From assembly GCA_023416735.1 (NCBI GenBank), contig JAEZGX010000039.1:1-64000 (forward strand): a stretch of DNA of 64,000 nucleotides, given 5' to 3'. Each line of letters starts with the position of its first letter. The stretch's first letter is position 1. The DNA comes from Verrucomicrobiota bacterium. GTDB taxonomy: Bacteria; Verrucomicrobiota; Verrucomicrobiia; Opitutales; Opitutaceae. Shown here piece by piece: positions 25,724 through 34,068 of the stretch. The notes under the pieces were generated by a model. The model saw only the letters and a program-made list of their open reading frames with translations. It did no database searches and was not told the DNA's origin. Both the position numbers and the translations under genes were made by a program.

Positions 25724-25765
25724 CGTGATCGTGATCAGGCGGCGAGAGAATCGATCACGATCACG
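25724..25765. repeat. 13-bp inverted repeat downstream of nifJ
   Basis: Perfect arms CGTGATCGTGATC and GATCACGATCACG are separated by 16 bases. It lies between the nifJ stop (25771) and the DHOD-like gene and resembles the element at 30900-30954. The 25650-25700 part of this spacer is GAGTT-rich repeat text. Confidence 0.65.
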
Positions 25766-25770
25766 GTCGG

Positions 25771-28700
25771 TTAGGTCGCGCGTGCTGTTTTCGGCGTGCC
25801 GGTGGTTTCTGGCTTGGCGGGAGGCGTCGCGAGGCGCTGGTAGAGCGCGTAGTGCTCGCGGACATACGATTGGGCCTGCGTGGCGAGTTCGTCGGCGCGG
25901 GCGGGCGCGATGTTTTTCAGGATGCCGAAGCGGGTCTCGTTGGCGGTGAACTTCGCGAGGTCCTGTTTGGGCGGAGCGGAGTCGAGCTTGAAGGCGTGTT
26001 CGCCCTTCGCGGCGAGGCGCGGGTCGTAGCGGAAGAGCGGCCAGTAGCCGGTGTCGACGGCGAGCTTCTGCTGTTCGAGCCCGAGGTGCAGCGGATAGCC
26101 GTGCGCGATGCAGTGCGAGTAGGCGATGACGAGCGCGGGGCCATTGTAGGCTTCGGCTTCGCGAAGGGCCTGGAGCGTCTGGCTGTCTTTCGCGCCGAAG
26201 GCGACGCGGGCGACGTAGACGTGGCCGTATTGCATGGCGATGAGAGCGAGGTCTTTTTTCGCGACGCCTTTTCCGCCGGCGGCGAATTTGGCGACGGCGC
26301 CCATCGGGGTGGATTTAGAGGATTGGCCGCCGGTGTTGGAGTAAACCTCGGTGTCGAGGACGAGAACCTTGACGTTGGCGCCGGAGGCGAGGACGTGGTC
26401 GAGGCCGCCGTAGCCGATGTCGTAGGCCCAACCGTCGCCGCCGACGATCCAGGTGGTTTTCTTGACGAGGTCGTCGGCCAGAGCGTCGAGGCGGTTGGCG
26501 AGCGGATCGTCGCGGAGCAGCGAGAGGCGGGCGCGGAGAGCGACGACGCGTTCGCGCTGTGCTTCGATGCCGGCCTCCGTGGATTGATCGGCGGAGAGGA
26601 TGGGGCCGGCGAGGTCTTCGCCGAGCTTGAGGGTGAGTTTGACGAGGAGTTCGCGCGCGGTGCGGGCGCGTTGTTCGACGGCGAGGTGGAGGCCGAGGCC
26701 GAATTCGGCGTTGTCTTCGAAAAGCGAGTTGGCCCAGGCGGGGCCGCGGCCAGCACTGTTGGAGCAGTAGGGCGTGGTCGGGAGGTTGCCGCCGTAGATC
26801 GAGGAACAGCCGGTGGCGTTGGCGATCATGAGGCGGTCGCCGAAGAGCTGCGTGAGGAGCTTGATGTAAGGGGTTTCGCCGCAGCCGGAGCAGGCGCCGG
26901 AGAATTCCATAAGCGGCGCGAGGAACTGCGAATTCTTGATGGTGGAGACGTCGAGCTTCGTGCGATCGGGATCGGGCAGTTGCGTGAAGAAGTCCCAGTT
27001 GGCGCGCTGGGCGGCGAGAAGCGGTTCCTGTGGGGCCATGTCGATGGCCTTGTGGCGCGGGTTGGTTTTGTCCTTGGCGGGGCAGACCTGGACGCAGAGG
27101 GAGCAACCGGTGCAGTCCTCGGGCGCGACCTGAAGCGTGTAGCGCTGGCCGGGGAATTCAGTGGATCTGAAGTTGACCGAGAGGAAACCGTCGGGAGCGG
27201 ATTCGAGGGCAGCGGGTTCGACGAATTTGGCGCGGATGGCGGCGTGCGGGCAGACCATGACGCACTTGTTGCACTGGATGCAGATCGCTGGATCCCAGAC
27301 GGGGATTTCGAGGGCGATGTTGCGCTTTTCGAAACGGGCGGTGCCGGTGGGCCAGCAGCCGTCGAGCGGCAGAGCGCTGACGGGCATGAGGTCGCCCTGA
27401 TTCGCCAGGAGTTTCGCGGTGACGGTGCGAACGAATTCGGAAGCGCCGCGATAAGTCGGCGGGACGGTGACGAGGGCGTCGGCGTCCGGTAATGACGGAA
27501 TGGATACTTCGAGCAGGCCGTCGAGCGCGGCGTCGACGGCGGCGTGGTTCATCTTGACGATCTGCTCGCCCTTGCGGCCGTAGGTTTTGGTGATCGCCTT
27601 TTTGATTTGGGCGATGGCCTCGGCCTGGGGCAGGACGCCGGAGAGGGCGAAGAAGCAGGTTTGGAGGACGGTGTTGGTGCGGCGGCCCATGCCGCTAGCC
27701 TGCGCGACGGCGGTGGCGTCGATGACGAAGAGGCGGAGCTTTTTCTGGATGAGCGTCTCCTGCCAGTCGCGCGGAAGTTTTTTCCATGTTTCCTCCGGCG
27801 AATGAGGGGAGTTCAGCAGGACGGTGGCGCCGGGTGCGGCGTAGCCGAGGACTTCGGCGCGGCCGACGAAACTGAACTGGCTACAGGCGACGAAGCCAGC
27901 CTGGCGAACGAGGTAAGGACTGCGGATCGGACGCGGGCCGAAGCGCAGGTGAGAGACGGTCATCGAGCCGGACTTCTTCGAATCGTAAACGAAGTAGCCC
28001 TGGGCGTAGAACGGCGTTTGTTCACCGATGATCTTGATGGAGTTTTTGTTCGCTCCGACGGTGCCGTCGGCGCCGAGGCCGACGAAGACGCAGCGGCGGA
28101 CATCGGCGGCTTCGAGATCGAAGTCGGCGTCGAAATCGAGCGAGGTGCCGGTCACGTCGTCGATGATGCCGATGGTGAAGCGGTGGCGCGGCTGGTCGTG
28201 TGTCAGGTTTTCGAATACGGCACGGGCCATACCCGGCGTGAATTCTTTGGACCCGAGACCGTAGCGGCCGGCGACGACGCGGGCGGAGCCAGCGAGGGGC
28301 GAGCGGCCTTCGGCGAGGGCAGTGACGACGTTTTGGTAGAGAGGCTCGCCGAGACTGCCGGGCTCCTTGGTGCGATCGAGGACGGCGATCGCTTTTACGG
28401 ATTTCGGCAGAGCAGCGAGGAAAGATGTCAGGTGGAAAGGCAGGAAAAGACGGACGCTGAGGACGCCGACCTTTTCGCCGCGGGCGTTGAGCCAGTCGGC
28501 GGTTTCGGCGAGCGTTTCGGCGGCGCTGCCCATGACGACGACGACGCGTTCGGCTTCGGCGTGACCGTGGTAGTCGAAAAGATGATACTGACGACCGGTG
28601 ACGGCGGCGAAGCGGTCCATTGTTTCCTGCACGATGGCGGGCAGGGCATCGTAGAAGCGGTTTACGGCTTCGCGGCCCTGGAAGTAGACATCGGGGTTTT

Positions 28701-29373
28701 GCGCGGTGCCGCGGAGCGTGGGGCGGTCGGGCGTCATCGCGCGCGCGCGGAACGCGGCGAGATCTTTTTCGTCGATGACGGCACGCAGGTCGTCGTCGGA
28801 AAGAGGCGCGATTTTCTGGACCTCGTGCGAGGTGCGAAAGCCGTCGAAGAAATGGATGAACGGCACGCGGGCGCGGTAGGACGCGGCGTGGGCGATGAGT
28901 GCGAGGTCGGATGCTTCCTGAGTGGAGTTGGAGCAGAGGAGGGCGCAGCCGGTGGCGCGGCAGGCCATGACGTCCTGGTGATCGCCGAAGATGGAGAGAC
29001 CTTGGGCGGCGAGGGCGCGGGCGCTCACGTGAATCGTGAGCGGAAGGAGTTCGCCGGCGATCTTGTAGAGGTTGGGGATCATCAGCAGGAGGCCCTGCGA
29101 TGCGGTGAACGTGGTGGTGAGCGCGCCGCCGAGAAGGCCGCCGTGGACGGCGCCGGCGACGCCGGCTTCGGACTGGAGTTGGACGACGCGCGGGACTTCG
29201 CCCCAGAGGTTTTTCTTTCCGGCGGCGGCCCATTCGTCGCAGGACTCGGCCATCGCGGACGACGGCGTGATGGGGTAGATGGCGATGAGTTCGTTGAGGC
29301 GGAAGGCGACGGAGGCGACGGCCTCGTTGGCGTCACAGATTGTGAAAGCAGGCTTGGGGCCGGTGGAGTTCAT
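25771..29373 (-). CDS. nifJ: Pyruvate:ferredoxin (flavodoxin) oxidoreductase
   Basis: The product is 1200 aa, the usual length for the single-chain enzyme. It converts pyruvate and CoA to acetyl-CoA and CO2 with reduced ferredoxin or flavodoxin. The N-terminal domain holds LNELIAIYPITPSSAMAE. Two 4Fe-4S clusters bind at CIQCNKCVMVCP (near residue 694) and CTGCSLCVQVCP (near 752). The proximal cluster and thiamine diphosphate domain follows with GACSGCGETPYI, ATGCSSIYGGNLPTTPYCSN and GDGWAYDIGYGGLDHVLASG, then LDTEVYSNTGGQSSKSTPMG. It is upstream of the DHOD-like gene and follows the SUF genes, which would supply its clusters. It suggests anaerobic or facultative metabolism. Confidence 0.96.
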   Translation of the reverse strand: MNSTGPKPAFTICDANEAVASVAFRLNELIAIYPITPSSAMAESCDEWAAAGKKNLWGEVPRVVQLQSEAGVAGAVHGGLLGGALTTTFTASQGLLLMIPNLYKIAGELLPLTIHVSARALAAQGLSIFGDHQDVMACRATGCALLCSNSTQEASDLALIAHAASYRARVPFIHFFDGFRTSHEVQKIAPLSDDDLRAVIDEKDLAAFRARAMTPDRPTLRGTAQNPDVYFQGREAVNRFYDALPAIVQETMDRFAAVTGRQYHLFDYHGHAEAERVVVVMGSAAETLAETADWLNARGEKVGVLSVRLFLPFHLTSFLAALPKSVKAIAVLDRTKEPGSLGEPLYQNVVTALAEGRSPLAGSARVVAGRYGLGSKEFTPGMARAVFENLTHDQPRHRFTIGIIDDVTGTSLDFDADFDLEAADVRRCVFVGLGADGTVGANKNSIKIIGEQTPFYAQGYFVYDSKKSGSMTVSHLRFGPRPIRSPYLVRQAGFVACSQFSFVGRAEVLGYAAPGATVLLNSPHSPEETWKKLPRDWQETLIQKKLRLFVIDATAVAQASGMGRRTNTVLQTCFFALSGVLPQAEAIAQIKKAITKTYGRKGEQIVKMNHAAVDAALDGLLEVSIPSLPDADALVTVPPTYRGASEFVRTVTAKLLANQGDLMPVSALPLDGCWPTGTARFEKRNIALEIPVWDPAICIQCNKCVMVCPHAAIRAKFVEPAALESAPDGFLSVNFRSTEFPGQRYTLQVAPEDCTGCSLCVQVCPAKDKTNPRHKAIDMAPQEPLLAAQRANWDFFTQLPDPDRTKLDVSTIKNSQFLAPLMEFSGACSGCGETPYIKLLTQLFGDRLMIANATGCSSIYGGNLPTTPYCSNSAGRGPAWANSLFEDNAEFGLGLHLAVEQRARTARELLVKLTLKLGEDLAGPILSADQSTEAGIEAQRERVVALRARLSLLRDDPLANRLDALADDLVKKTTWIVGGDGWAYDIGYGGLDHVLASGANVKVLVLDTEVYSNTGGQSSKSTPMGAVAKFAAGGKGVAKKDLALIAMQYGHVYVARVAFGAKDSQTLQALREAEAYNGPALVIAYSHCIAHGYPLHLGLEQQKLAVDTGYWPLFRYDPRLAAKGEHAFKLDSAPPKQDLAKFTANETRFGILKNIAPARADELATQAQSYVREHYALYQRLATPPAKPETTGTPKTARAT

Positions 29374-29476
29374 GGAAGGAGCGCGTCCGGAGGCGGCGGA
29401 CGACTGCTTTCATGATGGCAAGAAATGCGGGTCGGCTCTGCGCATCGGTTGGTTTTGGCGACGCAGAAGTTGTGCG

Positions 29477-29490
29477 GACGTGAACACGTC
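29477..29490. promoter_or_regulatory. Palindrome upstream of nifJ
   Basis: GACGTG-AA-CACGTC is a perfect 6-bp dyad 104 bases before the nifJ ATG, in a 263-base gap with no gene. It could be an operator, but no regulator can be assigned. Confidence 0.28.
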
Positions 29491-29636
29491 TGGACGGCTC
29501 CGCTGGAGAACGAGGCGCGAGCACGCGAGAAGGAGAGCGTGGTCAAGGCCCGCCTCGACTCGGGAAGAGACAGAGCGCTGTGCTCGCTACGGTTGATCAG
29601 TTAAGCACGGCGTGAAGGGTAGCTTCTGATCGGGTG

Positions 29637-30866
29637 CTACGCGCCGAAGAACTTCTGGATACGGCGGAGGGAGGCGACGAGGGCGTCGATTTCTTCCGGT
29701 GTGTTGTAGATATAGAAGCTCGCGCGGGTGGTGCTGGTGAGGCCGAGTTTGCGCATGAGCGGCTGGTTGCAGTGATGGCCGCCGCGGAGCGCGATGCCGT
29801 CTTCGTCGGCGAAGGTGACGACGTCATGGGCGTGGAGGTCCGGGAAAGCGAAGCTCACGAGGCCGCCGCGAGCGTCGCTTTTGGGGCCGAGGAGGCGGAT
29901 GCCCGGGAGTTCGGAGAGTTTTTCGTAGGCGAGGCGGCCGAGGGCGTTGTCGTGTTCGGCGATCGCGGTTCGATCGAGGGCGTAGAGGTAATCGCACGCG
30001 GCGGCGAGGGCGATAGCGCCGGCGATGTGCGGCGTGCCGGCTTCGAAACGCTCCGGTGAAGGTTTCCACGTGCACTTATCGTAGTGCACGGTGACGACCA
30101 TGCCGCCGCCGGTTTCAGTCGGGGCGAGCTTATCAAGGAGGGCGCGGCGGCCGTAGAGGACGCCGATGCCGGTGGGGGCGCACATTTTATGGCCGGAAAA
30201 GGCGAGGAAGTCGCAGTCGATTTTCCGGACGTCGAGGGGGGCGTGTCCGCTGGATTGGGCGGCGTCGATGACGGTGAGGGCGCCGACGGCGCGAGCGCGG
30301 CGGCAGAGTTCCTCGACGGGGTTGATGGTGCCGAGGGTGTTGGAAATGTGGGTGAAAGCGAAGAGCTTCACCTGCGGCGTGAGGAGCGTGTCGAGGGCGG
30401 CGAGATCGAGGCCGAGTTCGGCGTTTTCACCGAGGACGGGGACGAAGCGGAGGGTGGCGCCGGTGGCGCGGGCGAGTTGTTGCCACGGGACGAGGTTGGA
30501 GTGGTGCTCCATCTCGGTGGCGAGGATTACGTCGCCGGGTTTGAGCGTGGCGGCGAAACTGCGGGCGACGATGTTGATGCTCTCGGTGGTGCCGCGGGTG
30601 AAGATGATCTCGGCGGGGTCGGCGGCATTGAGAAATTTGGCGATGCGGGTGCGGGCGCCCTCGTAGGCGTCGGTGGCGCGGGTGGAGAGCGCATGGAGGC
30701 CGCGGTGGACGTTGGCGTTGTCGCGTTCGTAGTAATGCGTGAGGGCATCGATGACGGCGCGCGGTTTTTGGGCGGTGGCAGCGCTGTCGAGATAGACGAG
30801 CGGTTTGCCGCGGACCTGTTGGTGCAGGATCGGGAAGTCGGCGCGAACGGAGGGCCAGGAAGGCAT
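29637..30866 (-). CDS. sufS: Cysteine desulfurase SufS
   Basis: The product is 409 aa from ATG 30866 (MPSWPSVRADFPIL); a longer frame upstream covers repeats. It transfers sulfur from cysteine to an Fe-S scaffold. The PLP lysine is in FLAFSGHKMCAPTGIGVLYG (near residue 225), the PLP phosphate contacts in DAAQSSGHAPLDV, and the catalytic cysteine in ALRGGHHCNQPLMRKLG (near residue 362), the SufS/group II arrangement. sufU is the next gene upstream on the same strand, 115 bases away. The pair likely forms the SufS-SufU system used instead of SufE. Confidence 0.95.
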   Translation of the reverse strand: MPSWPSVRADFPILHQQVRGKPLVYLDSAATAQKPRAVIDALTHYYERDNANVHRGLHALSTRATDAYEGARTRIAKFLNAADPAEIIFTRGTTESINIVARSFAATLKPGDVILATEMEHHSNLVPWQQLARATGATLRFVPVLGENAELGLDLAALDTLLTPQVKLFAFTHISNTLGTINPVEELCRRARAVGALTVIDAAQSSGHAPLDVRKIDCDFLAFSGHKMCAPTGIGVLYGRRALLDKLAPTETGGGMVVTVHYDKCTWKPSPERFEAGTPHIAGAIALAAACDYLYALDRTAIAEHDNALGRLAYEKLSELPGIRLLGPKSDARGGLVSFAFPDLHAHDVVTFADEDGIALRGGHHCNQPLMRKLGLTSTTRASFYIYNTPEEIDALVASLRRIQKFFGA

Positions 30867-30899
30867 GGAGAAGGAGAAATGTCGGGCTCGTGAGCTTAC

Positions 30900-30954
30900 T
30901 CGTGCTCGTGATTGGCGGTGGCGAAGGCCTGGGAACGATCGAGCACGAGCACGA
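30900..30954. repeat. 11-bp inverted repeat between sufU and sufS
   Basis: TCGTGCTCGTG (30900-30910) pairs with CACGAGCACGA (30944-30954), loop 33 bases. The right arm continues as hexamer-like text (GATTACGAGCATGAGCACG). The element is similar to that at 25724-25765 and lies just past the sufU stop. Confidence 0.6.
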
Positions 30955-30981
30955 TTACGAGCATGAGCACGGCGGCGGTGA

Positions 30982-31437
30982 TCAGTCGGCGTGGGTTTCG
31001 GTGGTGGCGGGAGTCGCGTCGCCGTGCAGGGCGTTGAGGGCGGCGTGCCAGCCGAGCGTGGCACATTTGATGCGGGCGGGGAAAGCGTGGACGCCGGCGA
31101 ATGCGCCGATGTCGCTGATCTCCTCGGGGGCTTGGCCGGTGGTCACGATGTCGTGGAATTGACTGAAGAGCGTTTCGGCTTCGGCGGCGGTCTTGCCCTT
31201 GAGCTGGGTGGTCATGAGCGACGCGCTGGCTTGCGAGATGGCGCAGCCCGAGCCGTCGAAGGTGATTTCGGTGATGCGGTCGCCGTCGAGACGCAGATAC
31301 ACGCTGCACTGGTCGCCGCAGGACGGATTTTCGCCGTGAGCGACGCGGGTGGCGGTCGGGAGTTTGCCGCGATTCCGGGGGCGCTTGTTATGGTCGAGGA
31401 TGACCTGCTGGTAGAGTTCGGTAAGGTCGGCGGACAT
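30982..31437 (-). CDS. sufU: Fe-S cluster assembly scaffold SufU
   Basis: The product is 151 aa from ATG 31437 (MSADLTELYQQVILDH). Zinc- or cluster-binding cysteines are in NPSCGDQCSVYL, GSGCAISQASASLM and ARIKCATLGWHA, the SufU/IscU pattern. The insert between the second and third cysteines (about 60 residues) matches SufU of Gram-positives. It should receive sulfur from SufS and pass it to apo-proteins. The neighbours are sufS downstream and queD upstream. Confidence 0.93.
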   Translation of the reverse strand: MSADLTELYQQVILDHNKRPRNRGKLPTATRVAHGENPSCGDQCSVYLRLDGDRITEITFDGSGCAISQASASLMTTQLKGKTAAEAETLFSQFHDIVTTGQAPEEISDIGAFAGVHAFPARIKCATLGWHAALNALHGDATPATTETHAD

Positions 31438-31512
31438 CGGAACGCCGAATGTCGGGGGAGGGGTGGCGATTGGCAACTCGCGAGAACGGGCGAGGTGAAC
31501 GCCTGCAGCGAT

Positions 31513-31938
31513 CTACTCCCAGTATTCGGCCCAACTGGTGGCGGTTTCGGTGACGCGGATGCGTTCGAGACGGGCATGTGGGGCGATGGCGGAGAGACGT
31601 GGACGGAGAGATTGAAAGATCTCGCGCGCGAGCACCTCGGTGGTGGGGTCGGCGTTTGTGAACGGAAGGATGCGTTCGCCGTAAGCCGCGCGCAGTTCGG
31701 CGAAGCGAGGATCGGCGGTGTTGAGGGCGAACGTGTGATCGAAACGATCGATGAAGTCGGCGGCGGCTGACTTGAGCGATTTGAAGTCGAGCACCATGTC
31801 GTGGGGATCGAGGGTGTCGCTCGTGATGACGATTTCGATGGTGCGGCTGTGGCCGTGCGGGAAGCGGCAAGCGCCGCGGTGCTTGGTAAGCAAGTGGCCG
31901 CTTTCGACGGTGAAGGATTTCGCGATGCGGAAAGGCAT
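31513..31938 (-). CDS. queD: 6-carboxytetrahydropterin synthase QueD
   Basis: The product is 141 aa, a T-fold enzyme. The zinc and catalytic set is visible: His in ESGHLLTKHRG, Cys in ACRFPHGHSRT and the Glu/His pattern of the C-terminal part (LERIRVTETATSWAEYWE). It converts dihydroneopterin triphosphate to 6-carboxy-tetrahydropterin in queuosine synthesis. It sits between hemN (36 bases upstream) and sufU on the same strand. No queE or queC is in the window. Confidence 0.92.
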   Translation of the reverse strand: MPFRIAKSFTVESGHLLTKHRGACRFPHGHSRTIEIVITSDTLDPHDMVLDFKSLKSAAADFIDRFDHTFALNTADPRFAELRAAYGERILPFTNADPTTEVLAREIFQSLRPRLSAIAPHARLERIRVTETATSWAEYWE

Positions 31939-31974
31939 GAAGCGGCGCGCGGGTTGTGCGCGAGGCGAGCGGGA

Positions 31975-33399
31975 TCAGATGGTTTTAGAGAAACGCTGCG
32001 AAGTGTCGCCGAGGTAGGCATCGAAACGCATGGCGACGACGCGAAGCAGAGGCATGCCGAGTGCAGTGATGCTCAGGCCGTCGTCGGTGCGTTCGATGAT
32101 GCCGTCGGTTTCAAGATCGCGCAGCGAGGCGAGCGCGGCGGAGTAAGCCTCGGCGAAATCAAAGCCGAATTCCTTTGAGAGGCGGGTAAAATCGAGACGG
32201 CGGTCGCACATGATCCGCATGATAATAGTGCGGCGCCGAACGTCTTCGGGCGACAGTTGTAGCGTGCGTTCGACCGGAAGTTGTCCGGAGTCGAGAGCCG
32301 CGCGCCAAGCGGGGAGCGTTTTATGATTCTGCCGGTAGGTGGTCGCGGTCGAAGAGATGGAGGACATCCCGAAGCCGTAGAGCGAAGCGCCCGCGTGGGT
32401 GCTGTAACCTTGGAAGTTGCGGTGGAGGGTGCCGCGGCGTTGAGCGAGCGCGAGTTCGTCGTCGGGACGGGCGAAGTGGTCGAGCCCGATATCGACGTAG
32501 CCGGCGTGGGTGAGTTTCGCGTGGGCGAGGGCGAACATGGCGAGTTTTTCCTCGGCGGAGGGAAGTTGTTCGCGGTCGTCGAAGATTTTCTGCGCGGGCT
32601 TGATCCAAGGGACGTGCGCGTAGCTGAAGACGGAGAGTCGGTCGGGCTCAAGGCCGAGGACATCGTCGAGCGTGGCGGAGAACGAGTCCGGCGTTTGCAG
32701 GGGCAGGCCGTGGATGAGATCGACGTTGATGGAGCGGAAGCCGTGGGTGCGAAGCCAGGTGAAGGCTTGCTGATTTTGGGCGTGCGGCTGGATGCGGTGG
32801 ATCGCGAGTTGAACGCGGGGATTGGTATCCTGGACGCCAAGCGAGGCGCGGGTGACGCCGATTTCGCGGAGCGCGATCACGTGGTCTTCGGTGAGTCGGC
32901 GGGGGTCGATTTCGACGCTGAACTCGGTGGACCCGTCGAGGGCGAACGTGGATTTCAGCAGCGCTCCGAGGCGGCGTAGTTCGTCGGGAGGGAAAAAGGT
33001 GGGAGTGCCGCCTCCGAGATGAATCTGCGCGACCGGCCGTGAACGATCGATGTGCTCGGCGGTCAGGGCGACTTCGCGCGCGAGGTCGTCGAGGTATTCT
33101 CCGGCGGCGTCCCGTCGACGGGTGATCACGGTGGTGCAGCCGCAAAACCAACAGCGCGTTTCGCAGAACGGCAGATGAAAATAGAGGGAGAGCGGCCCCG
33201 CGGGACGATGATTGTCTTCGGCGATTGCGGCAGCGACGGCGGTGGGATTGGAGTGAGGGGTGAACTGGGTGGCCGGCGGGTAAGACGTGTAACGTGGGCC
33301 GGGGACGGAGTATTTGCGGACCAAGTCGAGATTGATGGCTGGGGCAGACGCAAAGAAGGGGAACTCGCGGGAGATCATGGCGGGTGTGTGGGAGGGCAC
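31975..33399 (-). CDS. hemN: Oxygen-independent coproporphyrinogen III oxidase
   Basis: The product is 474 aa (ATG 33399, or 33378 at MISREFPFF). It is a radical-SAM enzyme making protoporphyrinogen IX without oxygen. The cluster-binding motif CETRCWFCGC lies near residues 83-92, followed by IHLGGGTPTFFPPDELRRLG and the HemN-type C-terminal domain. The N-terminal YSVPGPRYTSYPPA block is the HemN signature, which separates it from HemW-like proteins. It heads a minus-strand run with queD, sufU and sufS. I find no FNR-like box in the 230 bases before it. Confidence 0.94.
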   Translation of the reverse strand: MPSHTPAMISREFPFFASAPAINLDLVRKYSVPGPRYTSYPPATQFTPHSNPTAVAAAIAEDNHRPAGPLSLYFHLPFCETRCWFCGCTTVITRRRDAAGEYLDDLAREVALTAEHIDRSRPVAQIHLGGGTPTFFPPDELRRLGALLKSTFALDGSTEFSVEIDPRRLTEDHVIALREIGVTRASLGVQDTNPRVQLAIHRIQPHAQNQQAFTWLRTHGFRSINVDLIHGLPLQTPDSFSATLDDVLGLEPDRLSVFSYAHVPWIKPAQKIFDDREQLPSAEEKLAMFALAHAKLTHAGYVDIGLDHFARPDDELALAQRRGTLHRNFQGYSTHAGASLYGFGMSSISSTATTYRQNHKTLPAWRAALDSGQLPVERTLQLSPEDVRRRTIIMRIMCDRRLDFTRLSKEFGFDFAEAYSAALASLRDLETDGIIERTDDGLSITALGMPLLRVVAMRFDAYLGDTSQRFSKTI

Positions 33400-33554
33400 T
33401 CTGCCATTGATGATGGGATGAGACTGCGCGGGGGTTGCCGAAAGGTGCGCGGTTCTTGCCGTGATCCGAAGCGTTCAGCCTCCGGTGGTGTTAGGTGAAA
33501 GGAACGGTGCCATCACGTCCTGCTCGACGAGAGAGACTGGACGGAATTCGCGTT

Positions 33555-33619
33555 GACCCCGCTTCGTGGGAGCGTTTGCTTCTCCCCTTCGACAGAAGAC
33601 GACCCTGCTCCGCGGGGTC
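33555..33619. repeat. Long-range inverted repeat in front of tRNA-Ser
   Basis: GACCCCGC (33555-33562) and GCGGGGTC (33612-33619) can pair over a 49-base loop that also contains an inner CTTCT/AGAAG stem. It lies 12 bases before the tRNA. The 230-base gap between hemN and the tRNA holds no gene I can support. Confidence 0.4.
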
Positions 33620-33631
33620 GGTTCAGTGCCC

Positions 33632-34068
<437 letters not shown>

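Noticed and set aside
27544..29415. 623-codon frame opposite nifJ
   Set aside because: Antisense of a well-supported gene with biased Asp/Glu/Val/Gly content.
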